A stretch of DNA of 13,602 bases from JBEDUK01 sp040414485 (GCA_040414485.1 JBEDUK010000079.1:1-13602); one strand, 5' to 3'. Numbered from the stretch's first letter, positions 1 to 6,780 are shown. The notes: a model not told the origin generated them from the sequence alone. Translations and numbers: made by a program.

Positions 1-1455
1 TGGGTGCGCGACGAGGCGATCCTCATGGAGGACGAGCACGGCAAGCCGCAGTTCTGGCAGGGCGTGATGGTGGACATCTCCGACCGCAAGCAGGCCGAGG
101 GAGAGATCGCGTTCCTCGCGTATCACGACCGGTTGACCGGGCTGTCGAACCGCGCGAAGTTCCAGGAGGAACTCGACCGCTCCCTGGCGCGCGCCCGTCG
201 GCACGGCGCGTCGTGCGCGGTGCTGCACATGGACCTCGACAACTTCAAGCTCGTCAACGACAGCCTCGGCCATGCCGCCGGCGACGAGCTTCTCCGGCAA
301 CTGGCCGGCCGACTCAAGGAGACCGTGCGTGAGAGCGACTTCGTTTCGCGCGCCGGCGGCGACGAGTTCCTCATCCTTCTCTCGGACATGGAGGCGAAGC
401 CGTCCGACGCCGACGAGGGCTCGCGGAACTCGGCGCTGATGGCCGCGGAGAGCCTTGCTCGCAGGGTCCAGGACTCGCTCCGAGCCCCGTTCGTGCTTGA
501 GGGCGACGAGGTGTACGTCTCGGCCAGCATCGGCGTCAGCGTCTACCCGCTGGACGCCACCGATGGCTCGACGCTCCTTCGCAACGCCGACCTCGCGATG
601 TACCGAAGCAAGAAGGAACGCCCCGGCGGCTGCATGATCTTCGCTGAGGAGGTCCGTCGGGACCTCCCCGACCTGTCGTTCGCGACCCGGCTGCGCAAGG
701 CCGCCGAGGGACGCCAGTGGGCGCTGCACTACCAGCCGATCGTGGATCTGAATAGCGGCCGCACCGTCGCGCTCGAGTCGCTGGTGCGCTGGCAGGACCC
801 GGAACAGGGCCTGGTCTACCCGAACGACTTCATCCCGCTTGCGGAGGAGCTCGGCCTGATCGGCCACATCGGCGATTGGGTCGTCGAGGAGATCGCCCGC
901 CAGCGCCGCATCTGGCGCAACGAGCTCGGGGTCTCCGTGGACATGACATTCAACCTCTCGCCACGCCAGCTCTGGGAGCCGGACCTGGTGGACAGCATCC
1001 TGTCGAGGCTTCGGGCCGAAGGCATCGAGCCGTGGTCCGTGGTGGTCGAGATCACCGAATCGGCGGCGATGACGGACCTGTCGCGGAGCCAGCCGATCCT
1101 GTGGGAGCTGAACCGAAACGGGTTCAGGCTGGCCATCGACGACTTCGGGACCGGGTACTCCTCGCTCTCCCGGCTGCGCAACCTGCCGGTGGACATCCTG
1201 AAGATCGACCGCGTGTTCATCGGCGACCTGCCGGACGACAAGGAAGCCTGCAACATGGTCGAGGCGATGATCCGCATGGCGGTCGGGCTGAACATGAAGC
1301 CGCTCGCCGAGGGGATCGAGACCGAAGCCCAGTGGCGCTTCCTGGTCGAGCACGGCTGCTACCTCGGCCAGGGGTACCTGTTCAGCCGCCCCAAGCCGGC
1401 CGAGGAGATCCTTCCGCTCGTTGCACGCGACCACGCGTTCGTCGGCGGCGCCTGA
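1..1455 (+). CDS. PAS-GGDEF-EAL cyclic-di-GMP signalling protein (5' partial)
   Basis: Bifunctional-type cyclic-di-GMP enzyme: GGDEF domains make c-di-GMP from two GTP, EAL domains hydrolyse it to pGpG. The frame is open from base 1, so the gene starts upstream; residues below count from the codon at base 1. Residues 1-35 look like the end of a PAS/PAC sensor domain (FWQGVMVDISDRKQAE). GGDEF domain about 37-212, with RAGGDEF (GGDEF at 119-123) and an intact inhibitory I-site RxxD (RESD, 110-113). EAL domain about 225-475, with ESLVR at 259-263 in place of EALVR (metal-ligand Glu kept), NLSP (Asn318), EITES, DDFGTGYSSL (380-389), LKID (Lys401) and AEGIE (Glu437). All catalytic signatures look intact, so either or both activities are possible. 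No membrane segment is visible in this part. A 99-base gap separates it from the next gene, which has its own promoter. Family assignment is very secure; net activity is unknown. Confidence 0.96.
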   Translation, partial: WVRDEAILMEDEHGKPQFWQGVMVDISDRKQAEGEIAFLAYHDRLTGLSNRAKFQEELDRSLARARRHGASCAVLHMDLDNFKLVNDSLGHAAGDELLRQLAGRLKETVRESDFVSRAGGDEFLILLSDMEAKPSDADEGSRNSALMAAESLARRVQDSLRAPFVLEGDEVYVSASIGVSVYPLDATDGSTLLRNADLAMYRSKKERPGGCMIFAEEVRRDLPDLSFATRLRKAAEGRQWALHYQPIVDLNSGRTVALESLVRWQDPEQGLVYPNDFIPLAEELGLIGHIGDWVVEEIARQRRIWRNELGVSVDMTFNLSPRQLWEPDLVDSILSRLRAEGIEPWSVVVEITESAAMTDLSRSQPILWELNRNGFRLAIDDFGTGYSSLSRLRNLPVDILKIDRVFIGDLPDDKEACNMVEAMIRMAVGLNMKPLAEGIETEAQWRFLVEHGCYLGQGYLFSRPKPAEEILPLVARDHAFVGGA

Positions 1456-1488
1456 GGCACCACCCTTCACTCGAGTGCGCAGACGCGT

Positions 1489-1518
1489 TTGACCGCGCGC
1501 CCCGTCGTTCGATAGACT
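1489..1518 (+). promoter_or_regulatory. Candidate sigma-70-type promoter of the regulator-exporter operon
   Basis: A -35-like TTGACC (1489-1494) is followed after 18 bases by a -10-like TAGACT (1513-1518), which fits TANNNT. Transcription would start near 1525, leaving a leader of about 30 bases before the ATG at 1555. The -10 hexamer is exactly the spacer of a perfect inverted repeat. Seen in sequence; promoter function is inferred. Confidence 0.5.
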
Positions 1519-1527
1519 TCGAACGAC
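1504..1527. promoter_or_regulatory. Perfect 9-6-9 inverted repeat over the -10 box (probable operator)
   Basis: GTCGTTCGA (1504-1512) and TCGAACGAC (1519-1527) are exact reverse complements separated by TAGACT, the candidate -10 hexamer. A dimeric repressor bound here would block RNA polymerase directly. The obvious candidate is the ArsR-type protein encoded 28 bases downstream. ArsR-family repressors commonly bind dyads overlapping their own promoters. The symmetry is directly visible; the bound protein is inferred. Confidence 0.6.
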
Positions 1528-1554
1528 CAATTCGAGAAGGGGCGAATACCCGAC

Positions 1555-2634
1555 ATGGCGACCACACCGCGCGTCCTGGACCTCGCTGGACGGACCCGCT
1601 CCGTCGGCGTTGAGGTCATGGACTCGACGCTTACCGAACTCCTCATGGGCCTGCAGACGTTCGGCTTCGAAGAGGCTGCCGCCACGTTCGACGTCGGACC
1701 AGATTGGTTCGATGAGATTCGAATGCGCGCCCCCAAGGAGCTCATGGACGCGCTCGATCAGCTGAACCCGGTCGGTTGGGGGGGCCTGCTGGGCATGGTG
1801 CTGGCCGAAGGGACGCCGCCATCCCCCACCGGATTCATCGACCGGATCGAGCGGATGGATCCCATCGATCTCTGGCTCGTGCTTTCCGGTGCCCACATCC
1901 GCCCGTACGCCGAGCGTCTTGCTCCGGAGGTCTTCGGGCGGGCGGCGCACGGCGAACGCGACGCTCGCGACCACCTGACTCGCGTCGCCGTGGAGCTCTT
2001 CGGCGAGGACGAAACGAAAAGTGGCGCGATGCGGATGGACGCCCAGCAGGTTCAACGGCTGGTCGTGACGATTCTGCGCGGCTGGTACGAATGCGTCCTC
2101 GCGCCCCGCGAGGACGCCGTCGCCGACATCCTGCGCCGGGACGCGAACGCCAAGCGCCGTCTTCGGCGGACGTCCTCGGACGAGAAGCTGATCGAACTGG
2201 CAACCAACGGCGTCGTCTGGGTGCCCGAGCCGTGGGTTCGCCGCGTGATCCTCACGCCACACCTTGCCATGCGGCCCTGGAACGTGACCTGCGCGCACGA
2301 CGACGCGTACGTCCTCTGCTACCCGGCCGCCGACGAGAGCCTGGGCATCGACAGGACCGCGCCGCCGGTCGGTCTCCTTCGACTCCACAAGGCGCTGTCC
2401 GACGAACGCCGCCTCCGGATCCTCCGGCTGCTCGCGGACCGCGACCTGACCCTGCAGGAGTTGAGCGACGAGCTCGGGTTGGCGAAGTCCACCACGCACC
2501 ACCACACCGTCGTCCTCCGCGCCGCCGGCCTGATCCGAACCAGCACCGCGATGGAGAACCGCTACATCCTTCGCCGCGACACCGTGGCCGAGGCCGGGCC
2601 CGCGCTCTCGCAGTTCCTGGAGGGATCCCGATGA
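1555..2634 (+). CDS. ArsR-family winged-helix transcriptional regulator
   Basis: A 359-residue predicted transcription factor. The ArsR-type winged helix lies at the C-terminal end, about residues 272-345: LHKALSDERRLRILRLLADR, then LQELSDELGLAKSTTHHHTVVLRAAGLI, with the recognition helix around 301-311. The first 270 residues form a large helical N-terminal region of the kind found in the long ArsR proteins of Actinobacteria (DUF5937-like, from memory), and may sense a ligand. No cysteine metal site of the classical ArsR/SmtB type is evident in the HTH. The ATG at 1555 has an AAGGGG Shine-Dalgarno at 1537-1542, rather far away; ATG 1618 is an alternative, but the N-terminal residues look family-like. 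Its TGA overlaps the ATG of the MFS exporter by 4 bases, so the two are translationally coupled. Likely role: repressor of its own operon, released by an effector that the exporter removes. The effector cannot be read from the sequence. Confidence 0.88.
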   Translation: MATTPRVLDLAGRTRSVGVEVMDSTLTELLMGLQTFGFEEAAATFDVGPDWFDEIRMRAPKELMDALDQLNPVGWGGLLGMVLAEGTPPSPTGFIDRIERMDPIDLWLVLSGAHIRPYAERLAPEVFGRAAHGERDARDHLTRVAVELFGEDETKSGAMRMDAQQVQRLVVTILRGWYECVLAPREDAVADILRRDANAKRRLRRTSSDEKLIELATNGVVWVPEPWVRRVILTPHLAMRPWNVTCAHDDAYVLCYPAADESLGIDRTAPPVGLLRLHKALSDERRLRILRLLADRDLTLQELSDELGLAKSTTHHHTVVLRAAGLIRTSTAMENRYILRRDTVAEAGPALSQFLEGSR

Positions 2635-4034
2635 AGATGCGACGTCCCGGCGAACGCAGCCTCTACCGGCACGGCGACTTCCTGCGGCTCTGGTCGGCGG
2701 AGACAATCAGCGTGCTCGGCACGCAGATCACCGTGCTGGCGCTGCCCACCACCGCGATCCTCTTCCTGCACGCGAACGTGTTCCAGGTAGGGGTTCTGAG
2801 CACCATGGAGTTCCTCCCGTTCATCCTCGTGGGACTCCCGGCGGGCGTGTGGGTGGACCGGATCCGCCGGCGACCGATCCTGATCGCCGGCGACCTCGGG
2901 CGGGCGGCCATCCTGGGCTCGATCCCGCTCGCCTACGCCTTGCATCACCTGGAGATGTGGCACCTGTACCTGGCCGCGTTCCTCACGGGCATCTGCACGG
3001 TGTTCTTCGACGTCGCCTACCAGTCGTACCTGCCGGCGCTGGTCGATCGGGATCAGCTGGTCGACGGCAACGCGAAGCTCGAGATCAGCCGGTCGGGCGC
3101 CCAGCTTGCCGGGCCGGGCATCGCCGGCTGGCTCATCCAGCTGATCAAGGCCCCCGTCGCCATCGCCGTGGACGCGCTGTCCTACCTGTGGTCCGCGATC
3201 TGGGTCCTCACCATCCGGCGGAAGGAGCCGCCGGTCGAGGTCCCGGAGGATGGCCATCCGCCCATCCGGCGCGACATCGCCGTGGGGCTCGGGTACATCT
3301 GGCATCACCCGCTGCTTCGGCCGATCGCGTTCTGCACCGCGAACTCGAACCTGTGGTCGTCGATGATGATGGCGGTCTTCCTGCTGTTCGCGTACAACCG
3401 GCTGGACCTGACGCCGGGCGAGGTGGGGACGATCCTAGCGTTGGGGAACGTCGGATTCGTCGTCGGGGCCGTGGTGTCGGCACGCGTGGCGAAGGTCGTC
3501 GGCCTCGGCCCCGCCATCGTGGGCTCCGCCCTGCTGTTCTGCATCCCGGGCGTCCTGATCCCGCTGGTTACTCAGCCGACCGCCTGGCCGCTGCTGATCC
3601 TCGCCTTCAACCTCTTCGGGATCGCCAGCGTCGTGTACAACGTCAACCAGGTGAGCCTCCGGCAGGCCATCACGCCGATGCAGATGCAGGGACGGATGAA
3701 CGCCACCATGCGGTTCATGGTGTGGGGAACCATGCCGATCGGGTCGCTGGCCGGCGGCATCCTCGGGAACCGGATCGGCCTGCGGCCCACCCTGTGGGTG
3801 GCGGCCGTCGGCGGGCTGCTTTCCTTCCTCCCACCGCTGCTCTCTCCCGTCCGGTCTCTGCAGCGCATCCCAGAGACCGGCGGGGATGAGGCGGGCGAAG
3901 GCGACGGCGACGGTGCGAGTGGCACGCCCGACGCCGATCGCCCTGCCCGCGAGTTTCCCGAGGACGGAGTTGCGGCTGCCTTCCACGACTCCGAAGAGGG
4001 TCTTCTGGAGCCGGGGCGTGTCCCCGGAGGCTGA
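2631..4034 (+). CDS. Major facilitator superfamily efflux transporter (MFS_3/enterobactin-exporter-like)
   Basis: Predicted 467-residue proton-driven exporter in the cytoplasmic membrane. It has repeated hydrophobic segments consistent with 12 membrane helices over residues 20-410, the loop 2-3 signature GVWVDRIRRRP (72-82), and AGPGIAGWLIQLIKAPVAI (about 150-168) followed by VDALSYLWSA, which is typical of the MFS_3 group (enterobactin exporter and macrolide-efflux relatives). A charged cytosolic loop of about 30 residues near 197-230 divides the two halves. After the last helix comes an unusual acidic, Gly/Asp/Glu-rich, probably disordered tail of about 50 residues (417-467). The start at 2631 has an SD (GGAGGGA, 2619-2625) and overlaps the regulator's stop (ATGA); ATG 2637 is an alternative. 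Co-expression with the ArsR-type regulator points to drug, siderophore or metabolite efflux. The substrate cannot be predicted. Confidence 0.9.
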   Translation: MKMRRPGERSLYRHGDFLRLWSAETISVLGTQITVLALPTTAILFLHANVFQVGVLSTMEFLPFILVGLPAGVWVDRIRRRPILIAGDLGRAAILGSIPLAYALHHLEMWHLYLAAFLTGICTVFFDVAYQSYLPALVDRDQLVDGNAKLEISRSGAQLAGPGIAGWLIQLIKAPVAIAVDALSYLWSAIWVLTIRRKEPPVEVPEDGHPPIRRDIAVGLGYIWHHPLLRPIAFCTANSNLWSSMMMAVFLLFAYNRLDLTPGEVGTILALGNVGFVVGAVVSARVAKVVGLGPAIVGSALLFCIPGVLIPLVTQPTAWPLLILAFNLFGIASVVYNVNQVSLRQAITPMQMQGRMNATMRFMVWGTMPIGSLAGGILGNRIGLRPTLWVAAVGGLLSFLPPLLSPVRSLQRIPETGGDEAGEGDGDGASGTPDADRPAREFPEDGVAAAFHDSEEGLLEPGRVPGG

Positions 4035-4061
4035 AACCTGCTGAACCTGCTGAGCCTGCCA
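4035..4061 (+). repeat. Short tandem 9-base repeat
   Basis: AACCTGCTG occurs twice back to back (4035-4052), followed by a degenerate third copy (AGCCTGCCA), directly after the exporter stop codon. No function is evident; it may simply be slippage-derived. Confidence 0.5.
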
Positions 4062-4086
4062 GTCCCCCCCAGGCCGGCAGCGCCGG

Positions 4087-4118
4087 GGCCGGCGGCGACG
4101 TTCCGGTCGCCGCCGGCC
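4087..4118 (+). terminator. Strong GC-rich hairpin between the exporter and clpS
   Basis: GGCCGGCGGCGAC (4087-4099) pairs perfectly with GTCGCCGCCGGCC (4106-4118) across the 6-base loop GTTCCG. No T-run follows, as is common for terminators in GC-rich actinobacteria. It could end the regulator-exporter transcript. It lies only 17 bases before the clpS GTG, so it could instead act in the clpS promoter or leader. The hairpin is certain; its role is inferred. Confidence 0.55.
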
Positions 4119-4135
4119 TCTGGCATCATGGAACC

Positions 4136-4441
4136 GTGGGCACCGCCGCGCCGACCACCGCGCCCGTCGAGGTCGACCGCCCGTCCGGACAGGACGACGT
4201 CACCCCGGACCGGCCCTGGCTCGTGATCGTCTGGAACGATCCGATCAACCTCATGTCGTACGTGACGTTCGTCTTCCAGAAGCTGTTCGGCTACTCCTTC
4301 CAGAAGGCCACCAGCCTGATGCTCGACGTGCACCACAAGGGCAGGGCCATCGTGTCGAGCGGCCCCCGCGAGAAGGCCGAGATCGACACGTTCCGCCTCC
4401 ATCAGCACGGGTTGTGGGCCACGATGCAGCAGGCCACGTGA
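4136..4441 (+). CDS. clpS: ATP-dependent Clp protease adaptor protein ClpS
   Basis: A 101-residue ClpS, the adaptor that captures N-degron substrates and hands them to the Clp ATPase (ClpC or ClpA)-ClpP protease in the cytosol. The core runs from about residue 27 to 98. It has the substrate-pocket signature VWNDPINLM (Asn34, Asp35, Met40) and LMLDVHHKG (His66), which line up with the Asn-Asp and His pocket residues of E. coli ClpS, and it ends with the actinobacterial HGLWATMQ. Asn38 replaces the Thr of the E. coli pocket. The first 25 residues are a flexible, Pro/Thr-rich N-terminal extension, as expected for the segment that enters the ATPase. The GTG at 4136 is the start; no good SD is visible and the ATG at 4128 is in another frame. 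A CATCAT six bases upstream raises the possibility of a leaderless mRNA. It is followed 19 bases later by a DUF2017 gene, the usual actinobacterial neighbour. Confidence 0.95.
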   Translation: MGTAAPTTAPVEVDRPSGQDDVTPDRPWLVIVWNDPINLMSYVTFVFQKLFGYSFQKATSLMLDVHHKGRAIVSSGPREKAEIDTFRLHQHGLWATMQQAT

Positions 4442-4460
4442 CGGCATCTCCTTTGAGGCC

Positions 4461-4961
4461 ATGAGTCCCCTTCGCCGCACCGGCCCTCGCGTGCGCCGCC
4501 TTCGAAACGGCGCGTACGAGGTCAGGATCCCTTCGGACGAGCGCGACGTCCTGCGGCGGCTCTGCGCCGAATTGCGGACGATGTTCGCCTCAGGGGACCC
4601 GGCGCTGGCTCGACTGTTCCCTCCCGCCTACCAGGACGACGAAGAGGCCAGCCTCGAGTACGCGCGGCTGATGCGCGACGATCTCACCGCGAGCCACCTC
4701 GAGGCGCTCCGGGTCATGGAGGAGAGCGCCGAGGCGACGCGGCTGGACGAGGACCAGATGTCGGCCTGGCTCGCCGCCCTGAACGACATCCGGCTGGTGC
4801 TGGGCACCCGGCTGGACGTCACGGAGGAGCTGTACGAGCGCGGGCTGCCCACGGGCGACCCACGTGCGCCGCAGTTCGCCCTCTATCAGTACCTGGGGTT
4901 CCTTCAGGAGCAGGTGGTCGAAGCGGTCGCCCGCGGACTCAACGACTCGAAGCCCCGGTAG
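4461..4961 (+). CDS. DUF2017 family protein (clpS neighbour)
   Basis: A 166-residue cytosolic, mostly helical and charge-rich protein of the DUF2017 family, which sits next to clpS in many Actinobacteria; in Mycobacterium tuberculosis the gene after clpS is annotated as a possible regulator. Family-like features are an N-terminal strand segment VRRLRNGAYEVRIPSDERDVLRRL, LARLFPPAYQDDEEASLEY in the middle (about 52-70), and a C-terminal LNDIRLVLGTRLDV...YQYLGFLQEQVVEAV. There is no signal peptide, membrane segment or obvious catalytic motif. The ATG at 4461 is preceded by TTGAGG. Spacing of 19 bases from clpS, same strand and conserved order imply one transcript and probably a linked role in proteolysis or its regulation. 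The function is not established. Confidence 0.88.
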   Translation: MSPLRRTGPRVRRLRNGAYEVRIPSDERDVLRRLCAELRTMFASGDPALARLFPPAYQDDEEASLEYARLMRDDLTASHLEALRVMEESAEATRLDEDQMSAWLAALNDIRLVLGTRLDVTEELYERGLPTGDPRAPQFALYQYLGFLQEQVVEAVARGLNDSKPR

Positions 4962-4990
4962 GTTCGTAAGGTCGCTTTACTACCCCGGAG

Positions 4991-5010
4991 GGCGTGGTCG
5001 CGGCCACGTT
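4991..5010 (+). terminator. Weak stem-loop after DUF2017
   Basis: CGTGG (4993-4997) pairs with CCACG (5004-5008) over a six-base loop, extendable by two G-T pairs to GGCGTGG/CCACGTT. It lies about 30 bases beyond the DUF2017 stop and just before the next gene's candidate promoter, so it may end the clpS transcript. The short stem makes this tentative. Confidence 0.25.
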
Positions 5011-5020
5011 CCTCGCCCCT

Positions 5021-5050
5021 TTGCCGAACCAGCGCCGGCTCCCGCATACT
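5021..5050 (+). promoter_or_regulatory. Candidate promoter for the CMD-fold gene
   Basis: TTGCCG (5021-5026) and CATACT (5045-5050) are separated by 18 bases, close to a sigma-70-type promoter. The predicted start near 5057 would give a leader of about 38 bases containing the strong SD GGGAGGGAG (5082-5090). Based on pattern match only. Confidence 0.35.
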
Positions 5051-5094
5051 TCGCACCGACCATCGTCGGACTTCGCGCCATGGGAGGGAGAAGC

Positions 5095-5475
5095 ATGCTC
5101 GACGAGACGAACGACACACCGGTCCTGGACACCATCGCACTGATGACCGCCGCCTCGGTCGAGCGGTCCAACCTCAGCGCACACGAGTTCATCCTGGTCC
5201 GCCTGGCGGCACTGGCCGCCACCGACGCGCGGCCCCTCTCCTACCTCGCGCACGTCGCGCCGTCGGTCGACGCCGAGGTGACCCTCGAGCAGGTGCAGGA
5301 CGTGCTCGTCACCGTCGCTCCGATCATCGGCACGGCGCGCGTGACGTCAGCGGCGCTCAACATCGCCGAAGCGCTCGGCGTCGCCGTCGCGATCGCCGAG
5401 GAGGAGCTGCTCGAGGCGCTCGAGGACGAGGACGAAGACGAAGATGAGGACGACGACGAGGACGACGAGGCGTAG
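5095..5475 (+). CDS. Carboxymuconolactone decarboxylase-fold small protein with acidic tail
   Basis: A 126-residue protein. Residues 8-105 resemble the CMD/AhpD helical fold as seen in small actinobacterial family members: LSAHEFILVRLAALAATDARP, YLAHVAPSVDAEVTLEQVQDVLVTVAPIIGTARV and AALNIAEALG. The CxxC...H redox motif of true AhpD peroxidase proteins is absent, since there is no cysteine at all, so a thiol-peroxidase role is excluded. The last 17 residues (110-126) are almost purely Asp/Glu, encoded by a GA(G/C/A)-type repeat (about 5424-5472). An acidic tail of this kind could bind metal or basic partners; that is inference. The ATG at 5095 is chosen over the in-frame ATG at 5080 because GGGAGGGAG sits just before it. 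The gene converges with the amidohydrolase, leaving only 9 bases between stop codons. Function unknown; family confidence is fairly good. Confidence 0.82.
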   Translation: MLDETNDTPVLDTIALMTAASVERSNLSAHEFILVRLAALAATDARPLSYLAHVAPSVDAEVTLEQVQDVLVTVAPIIGTARVTSAALNIAEALGVAVAIAEEELLEALEDEDEDEDEDDDEDDEA

Positions 5476-5484
5476 CGCGCCTGG

Positions 5485-6765
5485 TCAGCCGGCCGCCGGC
5501 GATCCTGCGGCCGGGCCCTTGACCACCTGACCGCCCTTCATCACGAAGGCGACGTCCTCGAAGGCTGCCAGATCCGACAGCGCGTCGCCCTCGACGGCGA
5601 TCACGTCGGCGAGCATGCCGGGCTCCAGCGCGCCCACGCGGCCGCTCCATCCGATCAGGTCGGCGGCGTCCACCGTCGCCGACCGGATCGCCTGCATGGG
5701 CGTCATGCCGAACCGGACCATGTAGGGCAGCTGCTTCGCGTTCCACCCGTGCGGGTACACGCCCGCGTCCGTGCCGAACGCCATGCGGACGCCCGCGGCG
5801 AGGGCCTTGCCGAAACCCTCCCGCTGCGCGACGGTCGTGTCGGCGTTCTTGCGAAGGGTCTCTTCTGGCCAGCCCTTCCGGACCCCTTCCTCGGCGATGA
5901 AGTCCCCGTCGTAGAGATCGGCGACCAATACCGTCCCGTGCTCGGCCATCACCTGGATGCCCTCGTCGTCGATCAGGGAGCCGTGCTCGATCGCCCTGAC
6001 GCCGGCCCGCGCGGCGCGCTTGATGCCCTCGGCCCCGTGCGCGTGCGCGGTCACGTACGTGCCGTATTCGGCCGCCTGCTCGACGGCGGCGCGCAGTTCC
6101 TCCTCGGAGAACTCCGGGACGCCCGGCTTCGTCCCGAGCGTGAGGACCGCGCCGGTGGCCAGCACCTTGATGAAGTCCGCGCCGCCGTGGAGGATCTCGC
6201 GGACGACGCGGCGCACCTCGGACGGCGACGAGGCGACGCCGAGGCGAAGGTCGCGGGGCACGCCGATGTCGAGCGCCAGCCCGGTGATGTCCCCGCCGCC
6301 GGTCGGGCACGTGACGTAGGCGCCGGCGACCGACATCCGCGGCCCCAGAACGTCGCCCGCGTCGATCGCGTCGCGGAGGGCGACGTCGACGAACGCGCGG
6401 AACGTGCCGACGTCCCGGACGCCGGTGAACCCGGCCATCAGCGTCGTCCTGGCGTGCCGGACGCCGAGCAGGGTCTCCTGGGCCTGGCTCGTCTGTATCG
6501 ACGGGATCCCCGAGAGCTGCACGTCTCCGACCAGGTGGGTGTGGCAGTCGATGAGGCCCGGCAGGACCGTGTGGGCCCGAAGGTCGATCACCCGACCCGG
6601 GGATGACCGACCCTCCGGTGCCGAATCCGGCGCGCCGATCGCTCGCACGGCGACGATCCGTTCGCCCTCGATCAGGATCTCCCGATCGGTCAGGACCTCG
6701 CCCCGGATCACGTCCGCGAGGCGCCCGGCCCTGATGAGCGTCGTGCCGGTCGGCATTTCGGCCAT
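5485..6765 (-). CDS. Metal-dependent amidohydrolase (imidazolonepropionase/prolidase-like)
   Basis: A 426-residue hydrolase of the amidohydrolase superfamily, close to the imidazolonepropionase-related/Xaa-Pro dipeptidase-like group (COG1228-type). An N-terminal beta segment (1-70) leads to PGLIDCHTHL with the metal ligands His75 and His77. Then come DFIKVLATGA with the probable carboxylated lysine Lys200, VTAHAHG with His241/His243, AIEHGSL with His261, and FGTDAG with the catalytic Asp333. EPGMLADVIAVEGDAL closes the barrel and returns to the beta domain. All expected metal-centre residues are present. There is no signal peptide, so it is cytosolic. Substrates in this group include cyclic amides, dipeptides and other small amides, and cannot be narrowed here. 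The start at 6765 (ATGGCCGAAATG) is chosen because upstream codons look non-coding; the SD is weak (GGCGGAC). The gene is divergent from the helicase and convergent with the CMD gene, so probably monocistronic. Confidence 0.92.
   Translation of the reverse strand: MAEMPTGTTLIRAGRLADVIRGEVLTDREILIEGERIVAVRAIGAPDSAPEGRSSPGRVIDLRAHTVLPGLIDCHTHLVGDVQLSGIPSIQTSQAQETLLGVRHARTTLMAGFTGVRDVGTFRAFVDVALRDAIDAGDVLGPRMSVAGAYVTCPTGGGDITGLALDIGVPRDLRLGVASSPSEVRRVVREILHGGADFIKVLATGAVLTLGTKPGVPEFSEEELRAAVEQAAEYGTYVTAHAHGAEGIKRAARAGVRAIEHGSLIDDEGIQVMAEHGTVLVADLYDGDFIAEEGVRKGWPEETLRKNADTTVAQREGFGKALAAGVRMAFGTDAGVYPHGWNAKQLPYMVRFGMTPMQAIRSATVDAADLIGWSGRVGALEPGMLADVIAVEGDALSDLAAFEDVAFVMKGGQVVKGPAAGSPAAG
5489..5514 (+). 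terminator. Hairpin inside the 3' end of the convergent amidohydrolase gene
   Basis: CCGGCCGC (5489-5496) pairs exactly with GCGGCCGG (5507-5514) over a 10-base loop, starting 14 bases after the CMD-gene stop. It could terminate plus-strand transcription while also encoding the final Ala/Gly/Pro-rich residues of the minus-strand amidohydrolase. No T-run follows. Confidence 0.4.
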
Positions 6766-6774
6766 GGTCCGCCG

Positions 6775-6780
6775 AGCATA
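6775..6780 (-). promoter_or_regulatory. Candidate -10 element, near-leaderless amidohydrolase transcript
   Basis: On the minus strand TATGCT fits TANNNT and ends 9 bases before the ATG at 6765, so transcription would begin within a few bases of the start codon. I find no convincing -35 at the usual distance. Confidence 0.3.

Noticed and set aside
2562..3308. Minus-strand frame over the exporter, 248 residues
   Set aside because: Shadow of a gene with a complete set of membrane helices; the frame has no SD and no recognisable domain.
4960..4990. GGTAG...CTACC and GTAA...TTAC pairs after DUF2017
   Set aside because: The stems are short and need a five-base bulge; too weak to call a terminator.
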